NCBI RefSeq assembly: GCF_025999095.1
Contig: NZ_AP024678.1
Coordinates: 1,767,527 to 1,831,526, forward strand
Direction: 5' to 3'
Source of the DNA: Thermosynechococcus sp.
Lineage (GTDB): Bacteria > Cyanobacteriota > Cyanobacteriia > Thermosynechococcales > Thermosynechococcaceae
Length of the DNA stretch: 64,000 nt
The notes beneath the pieces were generated by a model. It was given only the letters and a program-made list of their open reading frames with translations, did no database searches and was not told where the DNA came from. The translations under genes were made by a program, and so were the position numbers. This document shows, one piece after another, positions 40,242-50,299 of this stretch (its first letter is position 1; each line of letters opens with the position of its first letter).

Positions 40242-41309
40242 ATGGAGAAAGTAGGTCGCCGTGTATTCCTGGGCATGGGCGCCGCAGCAACAGCTTATGT
40301 AACCCACTACCTCTGGAACCAAAATACTGAGTCAAGCTATGCGCAACAGTCCTCAGGGGGTGTGATCAATGTTTATTCGGCACGGCACTACGACACAGAT
40401 AAAGCCCTCTACAACGGTTTTACGCAGCAGACGGGGATTCGCGTCAACATTATTGAGGCTGAAGCTGATGCCCTCATTGAACGGATTCGCAGTGAAGGGA
40501 GTCGCACTCCTGCCGATGTGCTGATTACTGTGGATGCCGGTCGCTTGTGGCGAGCACAGCAAGCCGGCATTTTGCAGCCAATTCAGTCAAGGGTACTCAA
40601 CAGCATTGTGCCAGCAAACCTACGGGAGCCTCAAGGCCACTGGTTTGGTCTCTCACGGCGGGTGCGGGTGCTGATTTACAACAAATCAAAGGTAAATCCA
40701 AGCCAACTGTCCACCTATGAAGACCTAGCCAATCCCAAGTGGCGTCGCCAGATTCTCACTCGCAGTTCCAGCAATATCTATAATCAATCCCTCACCGGGT
40801 CTTTGTTGGCGATTCATGGCGAACCGAAAACAGAAGAATGGGCACGGGGATTAGTGCAAAACTTTGCCCGCCCGCCGGAAGGAAACGATACGGCGCAAAT
40901 TCGAGCCTGTGCTGAGGGAGTTGGCAGTGTAGCAATTGCAAATCACTACTACTTGGCACGGTTGATTGCCTCCAATAAAGCAGAAGACCGTGCAATTGCT
41001 GAGAAGGTGGGCCTATTCTTCCCGAATCAGCGCGATCGCGGTGCCCATGTAAATATCTGTGGCGGCGGTGTCGTAGCCGGCGCCCCCAATCGTCAGGCGG
41101 CAATTCGCTTTTTGGAGTATCTGGTGAGTCCGAAGGCACAAGAAATGTTTGCGATGGCCAATTTTGAATATCCAGTGCGCTCGGGGGTACCCGTGCATCC
41201 GATTGTGAAGCAATTTGGCAACTTCCGCGGTCAGAATGTCAATGCTGCAGTGTTTGGTCGCAATAATGACGCGGCCCTGCGGATTATGGATCGGGCGGGA
41301 TGGCGCTAA
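40242..41309 (+). CDS. futA: Iron(III) ABC transporter substrate-binding protein (FutA/IdiA type)
   Basis: The protein of 355 residues binds ferric iron for the Fut ABC transporter, or protects photosystem II under iron stress (IdiA). The N-terminus carries a twin-arginine-like signal ([20 protein letters not shown]). The mature part shows [60 protein letters not shown] (with iron-ligand tyrosines such as NIYNQS and NHYYLARL) and [10 protein letters not shown]. The Fut permease and ATPase genes are not adjacent, as is usual for cyanobacterial futA. Its own promoter is at 40178. Confidence 0.93.
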   Translation: MEKVGRRVFLGMGAAATAYVTHYLWNQNTESSYAQQSSGGVINVYSARHYDTDKALYNGFTQQTGIRVNIIEAEADALIERIRSEGSRTPADVLITVDAGRLWRAQQAGILQPIQSRVLNSIVPANLREPQGHWFGLSRRVRVLIYNKSKVNPSQLSTYEDLANPKWRRQILTRSSSNIYNQSLTGSLLAIHGEPKTEEWARGLVQNFARPPEGNDTAQIRACAEGVGSVAIANHYYLARLIASNKAEDRAIAEKVGLFFPNQRDRGAHVNICGGGVVAGAPNRQAAIRFLEYLVSPKAQEMFAMANFEYPVRSGVPVHPIVKQFGNFRGQNVNAAVFGRNNDAALRIMDRAGWR

Positions 41310-41347
41310 CGTCCTAAAATAAGCGATCGCTCCCCTTAATCGTTCCT

Positions 41348-42343
41348 GTGTCTTGCCCACTCATTGCCTACACGATTCTTCTGGCGGCGGCCCTCCTTGA
41401 CTTTGGTTTTGGCGATCCCTGGGGCTGGCCACACCCGGTACGCTGGATGGGAGCCTATATCCAATTCCTCAGCCATTGGTTCAACTATGGCCAAGGCTGG
41501 CCAGTTTGGGGACAGCGGTTGGGGGGGGCACTGCTTACCCTGAGCTTAATCCTAGGTTCTGCCCTAATCAGTTGGGGCTTAGTGATACTGGGGATGGCAA
41601 TTTCACCCCTCCTCGGTTGGGGAATTGCTGTGGTGGGTACCGCCAGTGGCTTTGCGGGTCGTAGTCTACGGGATGCAGCGGCAGAGGTATTGGCACCTTT
41701 GGCAACTGGCAATCTTGAAGGGGCACGCCAGTCCTTGGCCAAGTATGTGGGTCGGGAAACTGCCGAGTTAGAGCCCCCTGAGATTCTGCGCGCTGTTCTA
41801 GAAACGGTCAGTGAAAACGCCACTGATGGAATGGTGGCGCCCCTCTTTTATGGGGCGATCGCCACCCTTATCGTGCCGCAAGTGAGTCCCTTGCCGCTGG
41901 TCATGGCCTATAAGGCCGCCAGCACCTTGGACTCGATGATCGGCTACCGTGAGCCACCCTACACCCATTGGGGGTGGTTTGCCGCCAAAACTGATGATGT
42001 CCTCACATGGTTGCCCTGTCGGTTGTTGGTCTTTCTCGTTGCCCTCTGTTCTGGGCAGTGGCGGCGAGTGTGGCAGTGGTGTTGCCGCGATGCCCCTAAG
42101 GATCCTAGTCCCAATTCTGGTTGGAGTGAGTGTGCCTATGCAGCCGCTTTGGGGGTACGTCTGGGGGGCACGAATATCTACCGCGGCACGGTGAAGGTGA
42201 AACCCTTTTTAGGAGAACCGTTACACTCCCTTGATCAAAAAACGATCTGGTCTGCGCTTGACCTTAGCCGCCAGATTTACCTCATGGCCTTAGGATTGAC
42301 AGGAATACTTTTATTAATTTCTTGCAAATTATTTTCTATTTAG
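41348..42343 (+). CDS. cobD: Adenosylcobinamide-phosphate synthase (CbiB/CobD)
   Basis: This membrane enzyme joins aminopropanol phosphate to adenosylcobyric acid in cobalamin synthesis. The 331 residues show LLDFGFGDPWGWPHPVRWMG at the N-terminus, LETVSENATDGMVAPLFYGA, YKAASTLDSMIGYREPPYTH and a multi-segment membrane layout, all typical. The start is GTG 41348. It lies 38 bases after futA, possibly read from that transcript. Confidence 0.92.
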   Translation: MSCPLIAYTILLAAALLDFGFGDPWGWPHPVRWMGAYIQFLSHWFNYGQGWPVWGQRLGGALLTLSLILGSALISWGLVILGMAISPLLGWGIAVVGTASGFAGRSLRDAAAEVLAPLATGNLEGARQSLAKYVGRETAELEPPEILRAVLETVSENATDGMVAPLFYGAIATLIVPQVSPLPLVMAYKAASTLDSMIGYREPPYTHWGWFAAKTDDVLTWLPCRLLVFLVALCSGQWRRVWQWCCRDAPKDPSPNSGWSECAYAAALGVRLGGTNIYRGTVKVKPFLGEPLHSLDQKTIWSALDLSRQIYLMALGLTGILLLISCKLFSI

Positions 42344-42538
42344 CAATAGAGCTAAGACGTTCTACTGGTCAATTCCTCCATTCAACGGTTGCAATGGTCA
42401 CCGCCCTTGGTGATGAGCATCATCAGTTAGGGGTGAGAAATACCACCGGTGCTCTTAGTCAACCCATCTAGGATAAGAGTATTCACCCCGGAGGGGCTAG
42501 ATAAAACCGTTCTCTCCACTTACACAAAAGGACACCCA

Positions 42539-43021
42539 ATGCTGAATCAAAAAGGCTTACTTCTCGCTTGTCTCGCCGTTGCCCTCAGCCCCGCTGTGAG
42601 CCGTGCTGTACCTCTAGCTTCCACCCAGACCCTGCAATCGCAACGACCAAGTAATAATGTGGAACTCAAAATCCCAAGCAATCTGCAGGTGCGCCCTACC
42701 ATCATCGGGAAGGTTACTAAATCTCATTCCATCTCCTGCAATGAGATTGTGATTAATGCTACACTGCATCCTCCCGGCAGCTTTCCAGTAGGAGGTGCTA
42801 CCGCTACTTTGTCACCTACTGGTAGCAATGGTTGTAGTTACAAAATTACCGTTCCACCAGAGCTACTCGGTAAGAAGGTTTATCTCTGGGGAACGTTCAA
42901 AGTCCCTTCATCCCTGTTGTCAATTGAACCCGTGGGCTGGCAAAGTCCCATCTCTGTGCCTCAACAGTTAGGGATTTCCCAAAGCTACGACTTTGTTGCT
43001 AAGGAAACACTAATTCATTAA
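42539..43021 (+). CDS. Secreted protein of unknown function
   Basis: The 160-residue protein has a signal peptide (KGLLLACLAVALSPAVSRA) and a beta-rich remainder with several prolines. Two cysteines (SISCNEIV and GSNGCSYKI) may form a disulfide. ATG 42539 has a good site (AAAAGGACACCC). I know no family. An upstream in-frame codon at 42449 gives a hydrophilic extension before the signal peptide and is unlikely. Probably located in the periplasm or outside the cell. Confidence 0.6.
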   Translation: MLNQKGLLLACLAVALSPAVSRAVPLASTQTLQSQRPSNNVELKIPSNLQVRPTIIGKVTKSHSISCNEIVINATLHPPGSFPVGGATATLSPTGSNGCSYKITVPPELLGKKVYLWGTFKVPSSLLSIEPVGWQSPISVPQQLGISQSYDFVAKETLIH

Positions 43022-43054
43022 GGCTAAATAAATAAAGGAATCCTGAGAGCGCCC

Positions 43055-43252
43055 CTAGGGCTGACTAGCTTCTAGCCAATCGAAGATGCGGTCAAGCTGC
43101 TCAAGGCTCACCAAGCCATACTGCCAAAGAACAACCGGCAACAGATTCACCTGCTCATCGCAGTGCTTGAGGCCAAAGTCAATGGCCGCGGTGGGCAGTG
43201 CCATCTCCCGCTGTAGGAAGTCAATGAGTCGTGTCCAACGTGGCGTTTTCAT
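43055..43252 (-). CDS. DUF2949 family small protein
   Basis: The 65-residue protein ends NLLPVVLWQYGLVSLEQLDR followed by IFDWLE, the signature of the cyanobacterial DUF2949 family, whose function is unknown. ATG 43252 is chosen (MKTPRWTRLIDFLQREM); an ATG at 43270 adds six residues. The gene is convergent with the secreted-protein gene at 43021. Confidence 0.75.
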   Translation of the reverse strand: MKTPRWTRLIDFLQREMALPTAAIDFGLKHCDEQVNLLPVVLWQYGLVSLEQLDRIFDWLEASQP

Positions 43253-43571
43253 GATTCCTATAACTACCACACCTTACTCTCTATCCTAGGGATTAATCTG
43301 AGAAAATGCAACATTTCGTTACAAAACCACAGACAATGAAATAATCAGCCTGCTATTTGGTATGATGCCTGCTATTTTCGGGGACACTTTCCCCAGAGCC
43401 TTCCCCCACCAGAGGGAGTTTCTAGAAGCAAAGGCTGAATGATTCGTCTTGGGCAAAACGTTCTAAGTAAAGATACTCAAGCGTAGCTCGTTATACTAAA
43501 CTCTGATGGGTGTTGTTCAAGCTCAGCCTAGAGAAAACAGCAACCTATTCAGTTGTTTTAAGGATGTGTTC
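43253..43571. promoter_or_regulatory. Upstream region of desC with a probable -10 element
   Basis: The 319-base gap lies between the divergent DUF2949 and desC genes. TATACT at 43492-43497 suits a desC promoter and would give a 5' UTR of about 68 bases to ATG 43572; the -35 is weak. No gene or RNA motif is seen in the rest. A longer UTR or regulator site for low-temperature control is possible, since desaturases are often cold-induced. Confidence 0.4.
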
Positions 43572-44405
43572 ATGACCCAAGCGACCGTTGCCAAACCCCC
43601 CATTGCCTGGCCTACGGCGACCTTTATTATTTTTGTCCACCTCGGTGCGCTTCTTGCTTTTTTGCCCAGCATGTTTAGCTGGAAAGCAGTCCTGCTGGCC
43701 CTTGTGCTCCACTGGTTGACCGCTGGTATCGGTATTACCCTTGGTTGGCACCGTCTGGTCTCCCATCGTAGTTTCCAAGTTCCTAAGTGGCTGGAGTATT
43801 TCCTGGTTTTTTGCGGCACGCTCTCAATGCAAGGGGGGCCGATTTGGTGGGTTGGGCTGCACCGCCATCACCATCTGTACTCCGATCAACCAAATGATCA
43901 CCACGATTCCCGTAAGGGCTTTTGGTGGAGCCATATTGAATGGATGTTTCGTGAGGTGCCGGCGGAGGCAGAAATTCCCCGTTTCACCAAAGATATTGCC
44001 GATGACCCCGTCTATCGATTTCTTGACAAGTACTTTCTTCCCATCCAGGTGGTCTTGGCCATTGTCCTTTATCTCTGGGGGGGCTGGCCATTTGTGGTTT
44101 GGGGAATTTTTGTGCGGCTTGTAACGGTCTATCACACCACTTGGCTGGTCAATAGTGCTACCCATACCTTTGGCTATCGCACGTTTGAAACTACGGATCA
44201 CTCAACAAATTGCTGGTGGGTAGCTCTGTTAACCTTTGGTGAGGGCTGGCACAATAATCACCACGCCTATCAATATTCGGCACGCCATGGTTTGCAGTGG
44301 TGGGAATTAGATCTGACGTGGCTCACCATTCGCTTCTTGCAATTCCTGGGCTTGGCTACGAAGGTGCGTTTGGTGGAGGCACCGGCAGCTTCTTCCCAAA
44401 ACTAG
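43572..44405 (+). CDS. desC: Acyl-lipid delta-9 fatty acid desaturase
   Basis: DesC puts the first double bond into membrane lipid acyl chains. The 277 residues contain the three His boxes: HRLVSH (about 60), HRHHH (about 96-100) and HNNHH (about 227-231), with membrane segments between, as in the acyl-lipid type. ATG 43572 is used because an ATG at 43506 would start within a few bases of the predicted transcription start and gives a non-conserved leader. The next gene, an SDR-type protein, starts 6 bases later. Confidence 0.95.
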   Translation: MTQATVAKPPIAWPTATFIIFVHLGALLAFLPSMFSWKAVLLALVLHWLTAGIGITLGWHRLVSHRSFQVPKWLEYFLVFCGTLSMQGGPIWWVGLHRHHHLYSDQPNDHHDSRKGFWWSHIEWMFREVPAEAEIPRFTKDIADDPVYRFLDKYFLPIQVVLAIVLYLWGGWPFVVWGIFVRLVTVYHTTWLVNSATHTFGYRTFETTDHSTNCWWVALLTFGEGWHNNHHAYQYSARHGLQWWELDLTWLTIRFLQFLGLATKVRLVEAPAASSQN

Positions 44406-44411
44406 CGCGCA

Positions 44412-45278
44412 ATGCGGGTTCTGATTCTCGGTTGTGGTTATACAGGAACTTGGTTGGCGCGATCGCTCCAAGCCCAAGGCATTGATGTGGCCATTACCAA
44501 CCGGCGGGGGAAGCTGCCCCCAGAACTCAGCACCATTCCCTGTTTTCCTTTTAAATGGGAGCAGCAGGGGGAGCAATTTCCCTTGGCACCAGCCGCCCTT
44601 GAGGGGGTAACCCACGTCCTTAATAGTATTCCCCCCGATCGCCAAGGGGAGGATGCGGTTGCGCTAGCACTGTTGCCTCAGCTAGAAAAACTCAATCTGC
44701 AATGGTTTGGCTATCTTTCAACAACGGGGGTCTATGGCGATCGCCAAGGGGACTGGGTAGATGAAGCGACACCCGTCAACCCTCAAAATTTGCGTTCACA
44801 ACACCGCGTCAGGATTGAGCAAATCTTTCTCAACGCCAATCTGCCTACCCACATTTTTCGCCTCCCCGGCATCTATGGCCCCGGAGAAGGACGCAATCCT
44901 ATCGCTCGCATTCTCAAAGGCGATGTTCAACTCATTGAGAAGCCGGGGCACTACTTTTGCCGTATCCATGTGGCGGATATTGTCCAAACCCTGGAGCGAT
45001 CGCTGGCCCAGCCTACCCCGCAGGAAATCTATAACCTGAGTGATGATCAACCCTCAGAGTCACTCCCTGTTCTACTCGAGGCCTATCGTCTTTTGGGTCG
45101 CCCAGCACCGCCGGCAATCCCCTTGGCGGCTGCCAATCTCAGTCCTATGGCTCAATCTTTTTGGCGGGAATCTCGCCGAGTGCGCAATGATAAAATCAAG
45201 CAGGTTTTGGGGGTCAAGCTCCGCTATCCTTCCTACCGCGAAGGGCTAGGGGCGATCGCCCGTGAATTGGGTCTTTGA
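44412..45278 (+). CDS. NAD(P)-binding SDR-type protein (YeeZ-like)
   Basis: The 288-residue protein has an N-terminal Rossmann motif (RVLILGCGYTGTWLARSL), a catalytic region FGYLSTTGVYGDRQGDWVDE (S, Y-x-x-x style), and FRLPGIYGPGEGRNPIARIL, as in extended SDR proteins such as YeeZ. Function is unknown; these are often called NAD-dependent epimerases. It lies 6 bases after desC and is probably co-transcribed. The intact reading frame ends just before ftsZ on the opposite strand. Confidence 0.75.
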   Translation: MRVLILGCGYTGTWLARSLQAQGIDVAITNRRGKLPPELSTIPCFPFKWEQQGEQFPLAPAALEGVTHVLNSIPPDRQGEDAVALALLPQLEKLNLQWFGYLSTTGVYGDRQGDWVDEATPVNPQNLRSQHRVRIEQIFLNANLPTHIFRLPGIYGPGEGRNPIARILKGDVQLIEKPGHYFCRIHVADIVQTLERSLAQPTPQEIYNLSDDQPSESLPVLLEAYRLLGRPAPPAIPLAAANLSPMAQSFWRESRRVRNDKIKQVLGVKLRYPSYREGLGAIARELGL

Positions 45279-45318
45279 GGTCAACTGCCGCCCCGGCTGA
45301 AGGATCGGTGCCTGGCAT

Positions 45319-46575
45319 CTAGGGGGTTGGTCGCCGTCGCTGGAGAAACTCAGGAATGTCCAACTTGGGTTTGGCTTCAACCTCTGGGGCAGGTGCTTCA
45401 GGAGTGGGAGATGCTGTTGTTAGGGGGCGGTTCGTCAGGGGTGTTGTCTTGGTTGTGGCACGGGTGCGGCCCATGGGTTCACCACTAAAGCCAGTAGCGA
45501 TAACGGTGATTTGAACTTCCCCTTGCATTTGGGGATCAATCACAGCACCAAAGATGATATTAGCGTTGGCATCAGCCACATTGTAAATGACCTCTGCCGC
45601 AGCATTGACTTCATGGAGGGTGAGATCTGTGCCCCCTGTAATGTTAAAGACAACGCCCTTGGCCCCCTCGATAGACCCCTCCAGTAGAGGTGAAGAAATG
45701 GCACTGAGGGCGGCTTCAGTGGCTCGTGACTTTCCAGAGGCAATACCAATGCCCATCATGGCAGAACCGGCATCGGCCATCACCGAGCGAATATCGGCAA
45801 AATCCACGTTAATCAGCCCCGGCAGGTTAATAATGTCGGAAATGCCCTGAACCCCTTGGCGCAGCACATCATCGGCAACGCGAAACGCATCCTGAACCGA
45901 TGTTTGCTCAGAGATCACCGAGAGAATCTTGTCATTGGGAATCACGATTAGGGTATCAACGCGACTTTGCAGGGCTTCAATCCCTTCATCGGCTTGACTT
46001 GCTCGACGACGACCCTCAAAGGTAAAGGGACGGGTCACCACTGCCACAGTTAGGGCTCCCTGTTCCTTGGCCACTTCCGCCACAATTGGGGCAGCACCAG
46101 TGCCAGTACCGCCACCCATGCCACAGGTAATGAAAATCAAATCAGCATCCTTGAGCGCGGCAGCAAGGTCTTCGCGGGATTCTTCAGCCGCCTTTTGACC
46201 AATGGCAGGGTTGCCACCTGCACCAAGACCACGGGTGAGTTTCTGACCAATTTGCAGGCAGCGGTGGGCTTGGGATTGGGCGATCGCCTGCGCATCAGTA
46301 TTGACGCACCAAAACTCAACACCAGCCACATTACTGGCAATCATGCGGTTGACTGCATTGCCACCGCCACCACCGACACCAATCACTTTGATGCGCGCCG
46401 CTGAAGTTTCCACCAAGCTGTCATAACTCCTTAACACATCGGCTGGTGCGCCATGGTCATTGTTGCCAGATGCAATGCCTACCTCTCCCAGGACAAAGGG
46501 GGCGCGGACTTCAGAGGGAACAGGTTCCGTAGGCCACTGTTGATCTGACTCCATAACGCAACTATCTTCACCCAT
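45319..46575 (-). CDS. ftsZ: Cell division protein FtsZ
   Basis: FtsZ is the tubulin-like GTPase that forms the division ring. The 418 residues hold [14 protein letters not shown], the tubulin signature [10 protein letters not shown] and the synergy loop region, and the C-terminal tail with the [11 protein letters not shown] peptide, the conserved binding site for partners such as SepF/ZipN in cyanobacteria. The N-terminal 50 residues before the GTPase core are a spacer. An internal ATG at 46554 is the other possible start. The gene is alone here, with no ftsA, as is normal for cyanobacteria. Confidence 0.97.
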   Translation of the reverse strand: MGEDSCVMESDQQWPTEPVPSEVRAPFVLGEVGIASGNNDHGAPADVLRSYDSLVETSAARIKVIGVGGGGGNAVNRMIASNVAGVEFWCVNTDAQAIAQSQAHRCLQIGQKLTRGLGAGGNPAIGQKAAEESREDLAAALKDADLIFITCGMGGGTGTGAAPIVAEVAKEQGALTVAVVTRPFTFEGRRRASQADEGIEALQSRVDTLIVIPNDKILSVISEQTSVQDAFRVADDVLRQGVQGISDIINLPGLINVDFADIRSVMADAGSAMMGIGIASGKSRATEAALSAISSPLLEGSIEGAKGVVFNITGGTDLTLHEVNAAAEVIYNVADANANIIFGAVIDPQMQGEVQITVIATGFSGEPMGRTRATTKTTPLTNRPLTTASPTPEAPAPEVEAKPKLDIPEFLQRRRPTP

Positions 46576-46654
46576 GATAAATATGGGGCAACTATATCAT
46601 GAACTCTAGCAAAGGTATCGGCAACACCTCAGAACAATGATCTAGTCCTTCAGC

Positions 46655-47500
46655 CTAACTCAGGGGAGAGCGGGCTTTGGCCAAAAGACCGTGCTTGGGG
46701 GCAAAAATCATCGTCAGCAAAAAAATCACTGCTTGCAGGACAACAATACAGCCACCCGTTGACACATCAAGATAGTAACTAATGTAGGTGCCCAGTAAAC
46801 TGCCGAGACCACCCACGGCTAGGGCAATCAGTACCATGATGCCAAAGCGATCGCTCAGCAAATAGGCGGTTGCCCCCGGTGTAATTAGCATCGCCACAAC
46901 GAGAATGATGCCCACGGTTTGCAGGGCAGCCACAGTGGTTAGGGATAGCAATGCCAGCAGGAGATAGTACAGCAGTGTTGTATTCAGACCAATGGTGCGG
47001 GCATGGGTCGGGTCAAAGCAAAAGAGGATGAAGTCGCGATGCAGTAGGGCGATCGTGATCAGTGTTATGAGGCTAACAACGACCGTCTGCCAGAGGTCGC
47101 GATCGCTAATGCCCAAGACATTCCCAAAGAGAATATGCATCAAGTCAACACTGCTGGCGGTCTTCGAGAGCAACACCAACCCCAAAGCAAAAAAGCCCGT
47201 AAACACCAAGCCAATAACGGTATCCTCCTTCACCCTTGTCTGCTGCTGAATGAAACCAATCAGAGTTACGGCCATCAGACCAAAGACAAAAGCTCCCAAA
47301 GCAAAGGGTAACCCTAGCCAGTAGGCCAAAACCACACCAGGTAAAACTGCATGGGACACGGCATCCCCCATCAGGGCCCAGCCTTTCAGGGTCAAAAAAC
47401 AAGACAATACGGCACAAACGCCACCCACAAGGGTGCTTACTCCCAGTGCCTTGACCATAAACGCGTGTTGCAGTGGCTCCAATAGCCAGGTGATCATCAT
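46655..47500 (-). CDS. Mn/Zn-type ABC transporter permease (MntB/ZnuB family)
   Basis: The 281-residue membrane protein has about eight hydrophobic segments and the family marks FMVKALGVSTLVGGVCAVLS, GWALMGDAVSHAVLPGVVLA (the permease-ATPase contact) and AMLITPGATAYLLSDRFG. It belongs to the ABC-3 permeases for manganese or zinc. I chose ATG 47500; upstream in-frame sequence is not hydrophobic and lies in the divergent gene. The matching ATPase and binding-protein genes are not in the window. MntB is likely since cyanobacteria need much manganese, but zinc cannot be excluded. Confidence 0.82.
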   Translation of the reverse strand: MMITWLLEPLQHAFMVKALGVSTLVGGVCAVLSCFLTLKGWALMGDAVSHAVLPGVVLAYWLGLPFALGAFVFGLMAVTLIGFIQQQTRVKEDTVIGLVFTGFFALGLVLLSKTASSVDLMHILFGNVLGISDRDLWQTVVVSLITLITIALLHRDFILFCFDPTHARTIGLNTTLLYYLLLALLSLTTVAALQTVGIILVVAMLITPGATAYLLSDRFGIMVLIALAVGGLGSLLGTYISYYLDVSTGGCIVVLQAVIFLLTMIFAPKHGLLAKARSPLS

Positions 47501-47522
47501 CTGTCCTCTATGCCTGAAGAGT

Positions 47523-48314
47523 ATGATAAGGTACTGCCAGTACAGTCGGCGTGCGGTTCTCGTGGATGGCATCCTGTTACTGAACCCTTGGTGGATGGGT
47601 ATTTTGCTAAATACCGTCCTTGGCGCGATCGCCCTCCTGACGCGGCAAAAATTACTCACCCGAGCAGGACTCTTCCATGGGTGGCTCCTCGGCGTGCTGA
47701 TTTGGGGCACCTTGAGCTGGCAAGGCTATTTGATTGTCATGGTCTATTTCCTTGTCGGTTCAGCTGTCACTCACCTCGGCATGACCGAAAAAGAGGCCGC
47801 TGGTATTGCGGAAAAACACTCAGGGGCACGCGGACCGGAGAACGTCTGGGGATCAGCCTTTACAGGGACTGTCTGTGCACTCCTTGCAGTTTTACTTCCC
47901 CAATGGCGGGCGTTATGCTTAGTGGGGTTTGTTGCCAGCTTTAGTACTAAGCTGTCGGACACCTGCGCCAGTGAAGTAGGCAAAGCCTATGGCCAGCGCA
48001 CGTTTCTGATCACCACATTGCAAGCGGTGCCGCGGGGGACTGAAGGTGCCGTGAGCTTAGAGGGAACACTGGCGGGGCTAGTTGGTGCGACTATAATTGC
48101 TCTGCTAGGCTGGCGTGTGGGCTTGATGGGGGCGATCGCCATTCCCATTTGCATCCTTGCTGCTTTCTTCGCCAATCTTGTGGAGAGCCTAGTGGGAGCA
48201 ACGCTTCAGGGACGCTACCCTTGGCTGAGCAATGAACTGGTCAATGGTATTAACACAACGGTGGGTGCGGTCCTTGCCATGGGGGCGATCGCTCTTTTGC
48301 GGTTTGCTGTCTAG
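47523..48314 (+). CDS. DUF92 family protein, phytyl-phosphate kinase-like (VTE6 type)
   Basis: The roughly 263-residue membrane protein has seven hydrophobic segments and motifs of the DUF92/TIGR00297 family: RPENVWGS-like GARGPENVWGSAFTG, FSTKLSDTCASEVGKAYG and PRGTEGAVSLEGTLAG. In plants the VTE6 member makes phytyl diphosphate from phytyl phosphate to recycle chlorophyll phytol for tocopherol and phylloquinone; cyanobacterial relatives are thought to do the same. The start is uncertain: ATG 47523 (GAAGAG nearby), GTG 47562 or ATG 47595. Divergent from the metal permease gene. Confidence 0.82.
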   Translation: MIRYCQYSRRAVLVDGILLLNPWWMGILLNTVLGAIALLTRQKLLTRAGLFHGWLLGVLIWGTLSWQGYLIVMVYFLVGSAVTHLGMTEKEAAGIAEKHSGARGPENVWGSAFTGTVCALLAVLLPQWRALCLVGFVASFSTKLSDTCASEVGKAYGQRTFLITTLQAVPRGTEGAVSLEGTLAGLVGATIIALLGWRVGLMGAIAIPICILAAFFANLVESLVGATLQGRYPWLSNELVNGINTTVGAVLAMGAIALLRFAV

Positions 48315-48324
48315 TGAACCTCTG

Positions 48325-49320
48325 TTATTGAGCAGCAGGTAATCGCTTGAGGATTTCTTGGACCACGGTTTGAGCAAATAACTCCACTGAGAAGGCTTGA
48401 GCTGCCTCTGAAGCAAGAAAATGGCAAATTGCCCTTTGATAGTCAATGTAAGTTTCCTCTGGCATGCCTCGAATAAATTCATAGAGTTCATTGTAGGATT
48501 TAAATTGGCGGCGGTCAATCATACACTCTGCCGGGATATAGTCTGTCACATCCTCCGCTCCCCAATAGATAGGCACATTTCCCGCACAAAAAGCATCAAA
48601 TATTTTCTCTGTGATATATCCCTGTAGTCCTTTAACATTCTCATAAACAATAGAGAAACGGGCCTTCTCTAAGACTTCTCGCTTCGTTGGAATCACCCCT
48701 CGCCAAGACGATGGCTGCCAGTAAAGCCAACGAGGAATAACTTTCTCAAGAGGATGCGTAATAAAAGAAAGTTGCTTTGGGAACTTAGATGAAAAAGTCC
48801 ACAGATGTCCATAGAGTTCAAAATCCGCTGGAGCATGCTCCTCAAACCAGCGAATTGCCCGAATACGCTCAGGATAAAGGTTCTGAGGAGACCACCATTG
48901 AGCCAGACGTTTATTTGAAGCAATCATTACAACAAGCTGGGGTCTGTTTTTATAGCCATCAACCACTCCTTCGCCCAAAGAATGGGGTAACTGAATTTTC
49001 GTAGCAATGCCAAGATGAGCCAGTTGCGGATCCCATGAGAAACACCACCGGTACTGACGGCGCAGCCAGTTTAAGTTTCCATTGGGCGGATATACCAATG
49101 AATTTTCATTTAACACAACAAATAACGGTACATTATAACTTCGAGCATGAACGTCAAGATGTAGCTCAAAGTCAGGCTGTTGTGAGCCAATAACATCTTC
49201 GGTTAGAAGATGGCACCCAACCTGTTCAAAGGCGTTCTTGAGGGCAACCCAAACTATATTTTTTGCATCAAAGATGCTTGACAGTGGTATAGTATAGTTG
49301 TGCTTTAGGAGGCCTATCAT
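48325..49320 (-). CDS. Glycosyltransferase family 10 (fucosyltransferase-like)
   Basis: The 331-residue soluble protein has the GT10 signature: FSIVYENVKGLQGYITEKIF followed by AFCAGNVPIYWGAEDVTDYIP. GT10 enzymes transfer fucose from GDP-fucose to glycans, and bacterial ones usually act on LPS O-antigens. The upper donor-binding region, with SNKRLAQWW, looks normal. It lies next to two GT2 genes on the opposite strand, suggesting a small surface-polysaccharide group. Sugar specificity cannot be told. Confidence 0.8.
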   Translation of the reverse strand: MIGLLKHNYTIPLSSIFDAKNIVWVALKNAFEQVGCHLLTEDVIGSQQPDFELHLDVHARSYNVPLFVVLNENSLVYPPNGNLNWLRRQYRWCFSWDPQLAHLGIATKIQLPHSLGEGVVDGYKNRPQLVVMIASNKRLAQWWSPQNLYPERIRAIRWFEEHAPADFELYGHLWTFSSKFPKQLSFITHPLEKVIPRWLYWQPSSWRGVIPTKREVLEKARFSIVYENVKGLQGYITEKIFDAFCAGNVPIYWGAEDVTDYIPAECMIDRRQFKSYNELYEFIRGMPEETYIDYQRAICHFLASEAAQAFSVELFAQTVVQEILKRLPAAQ

Positions 49321-49377
49321 AAAATCCTTGATTGATCCCTAGGTGTTGAATTAGAACTTTCAGAAATTTATTTTGCC

Positions 49378-50265
49378 ATGAATCTTATTAAAAAACCACT
49401 TATTTCAGTTATTTTACCTGTTTATAATTCCGAAAAACATATCCAGCTGACTATAGAGTCCATTATTAATCAAACGATTCATGATTTTGAGTTGATTATA
49501 ATTAATGATGGTTCCTCAGATAAATCATTTGAAATAGTGTCGAATTATGCAAAAATTGATTCTCGTATTTGCTTAATCAACCAATCTAACCAAGGTTTAG
49601 CTAAAACACTGAATAAAGCAATTGAAATTGCCAGGGGTGAATATATCGCCAGAATGGATGCAGATGACGTAGCTCTACCTTACAGATTGGCATATCAGCT
49701 TACCCTTCTTCGGGAGAAGAAATTAGATATTTGTGGCGCATCGGTTCAACTCATCGGCGCAGCAACTGGTTACTGGCACTATCCCTATTCCCATGAAGGT
49801 TGTGAAGCAGAGCTGTTGTTTGGTGTACCTTTTGCCCATCCATCTGTGATGGGTTACTCTAGGGTCTTCAGAGAGCTGAAATACTCGTCTGTTTTATCTG
49901 TTGTGGAAGACTATGATCTGTGGCAGCGGGTATGGGCAGCAGGGTTCAAGATGGGCAATGTACCAGAGGTCCTTCTTCAGTATCGAGTACATCGAAAACA
50001 AATTTCAGCCCTTTACCGACGCCAACAAGCCCAAAATAGTCGGCAGATTCGTTCCCGTCATTGGCAGCAACTGCTGAGGTCAAAGCTAGGAATTTCAGAA
50101 ACTGAGGCTCAAGAGGCTGAAAAAAATCCATGGAAAACCATCCAACTTCTAAGGGAGCTACAGCAATGTTATAAAGGAACAGAAGCAGAAAAAATCCTGC
50201 GCTACGCCTTCTTGCGCCTTTGTTCCCATCGCCTCCACAGCTGGGTTCTAAGTCAAACAAGTTGA
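49378..50265 (+). CDS. Glycosyltransferase family 2
   Basis: The 295-residue protein begins like GT-A family 2 enzymes: VILPVYNSEKHIQLTIESII, FELIIINDGSSDKSFEIV, ARGEYIARMDADDVALPYRL (the DxD metal site), then VEDYDLWQRVW. The first 250 bases are markedly AT-rich (Asn, Ile and Lys codons with A or T at the third base), unlike the flanking genes, which suggests transfer. The second GT2 gene follows after 34 bases. Acceptor unknown, probably a surface glycan. Confidence 0.88.
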   Translation: MNLIKKPLISVILPVYNSEKHIQLTIESIINQTIHDFELIIINDGSSDKSFEIVSNYAKIDSRICLINQSNQGLAKTLNKAIEIARGEYIARMDADDVALPYRLAYQLTLLREKKLDICGASVQLIGAATGYWHYPYSHEGCEAELLFGVPFAHPSVMGYSRVFRELKYSSVLSVVEDYDLWQRVWAAGFKMGNVPEVLLQYRVHRKQISALYRRQQAQNSRQIRSRHWQQLLRSKLGISETEAQEAEKNPWKTIQLLRELQQCYKGTEAEKILRYAFLRLCSHRLHSWVLSQTS

Positions 50266-50299
50266 GTCAGCCCCTCAATAGAAGTTTTTAGGAGCAATC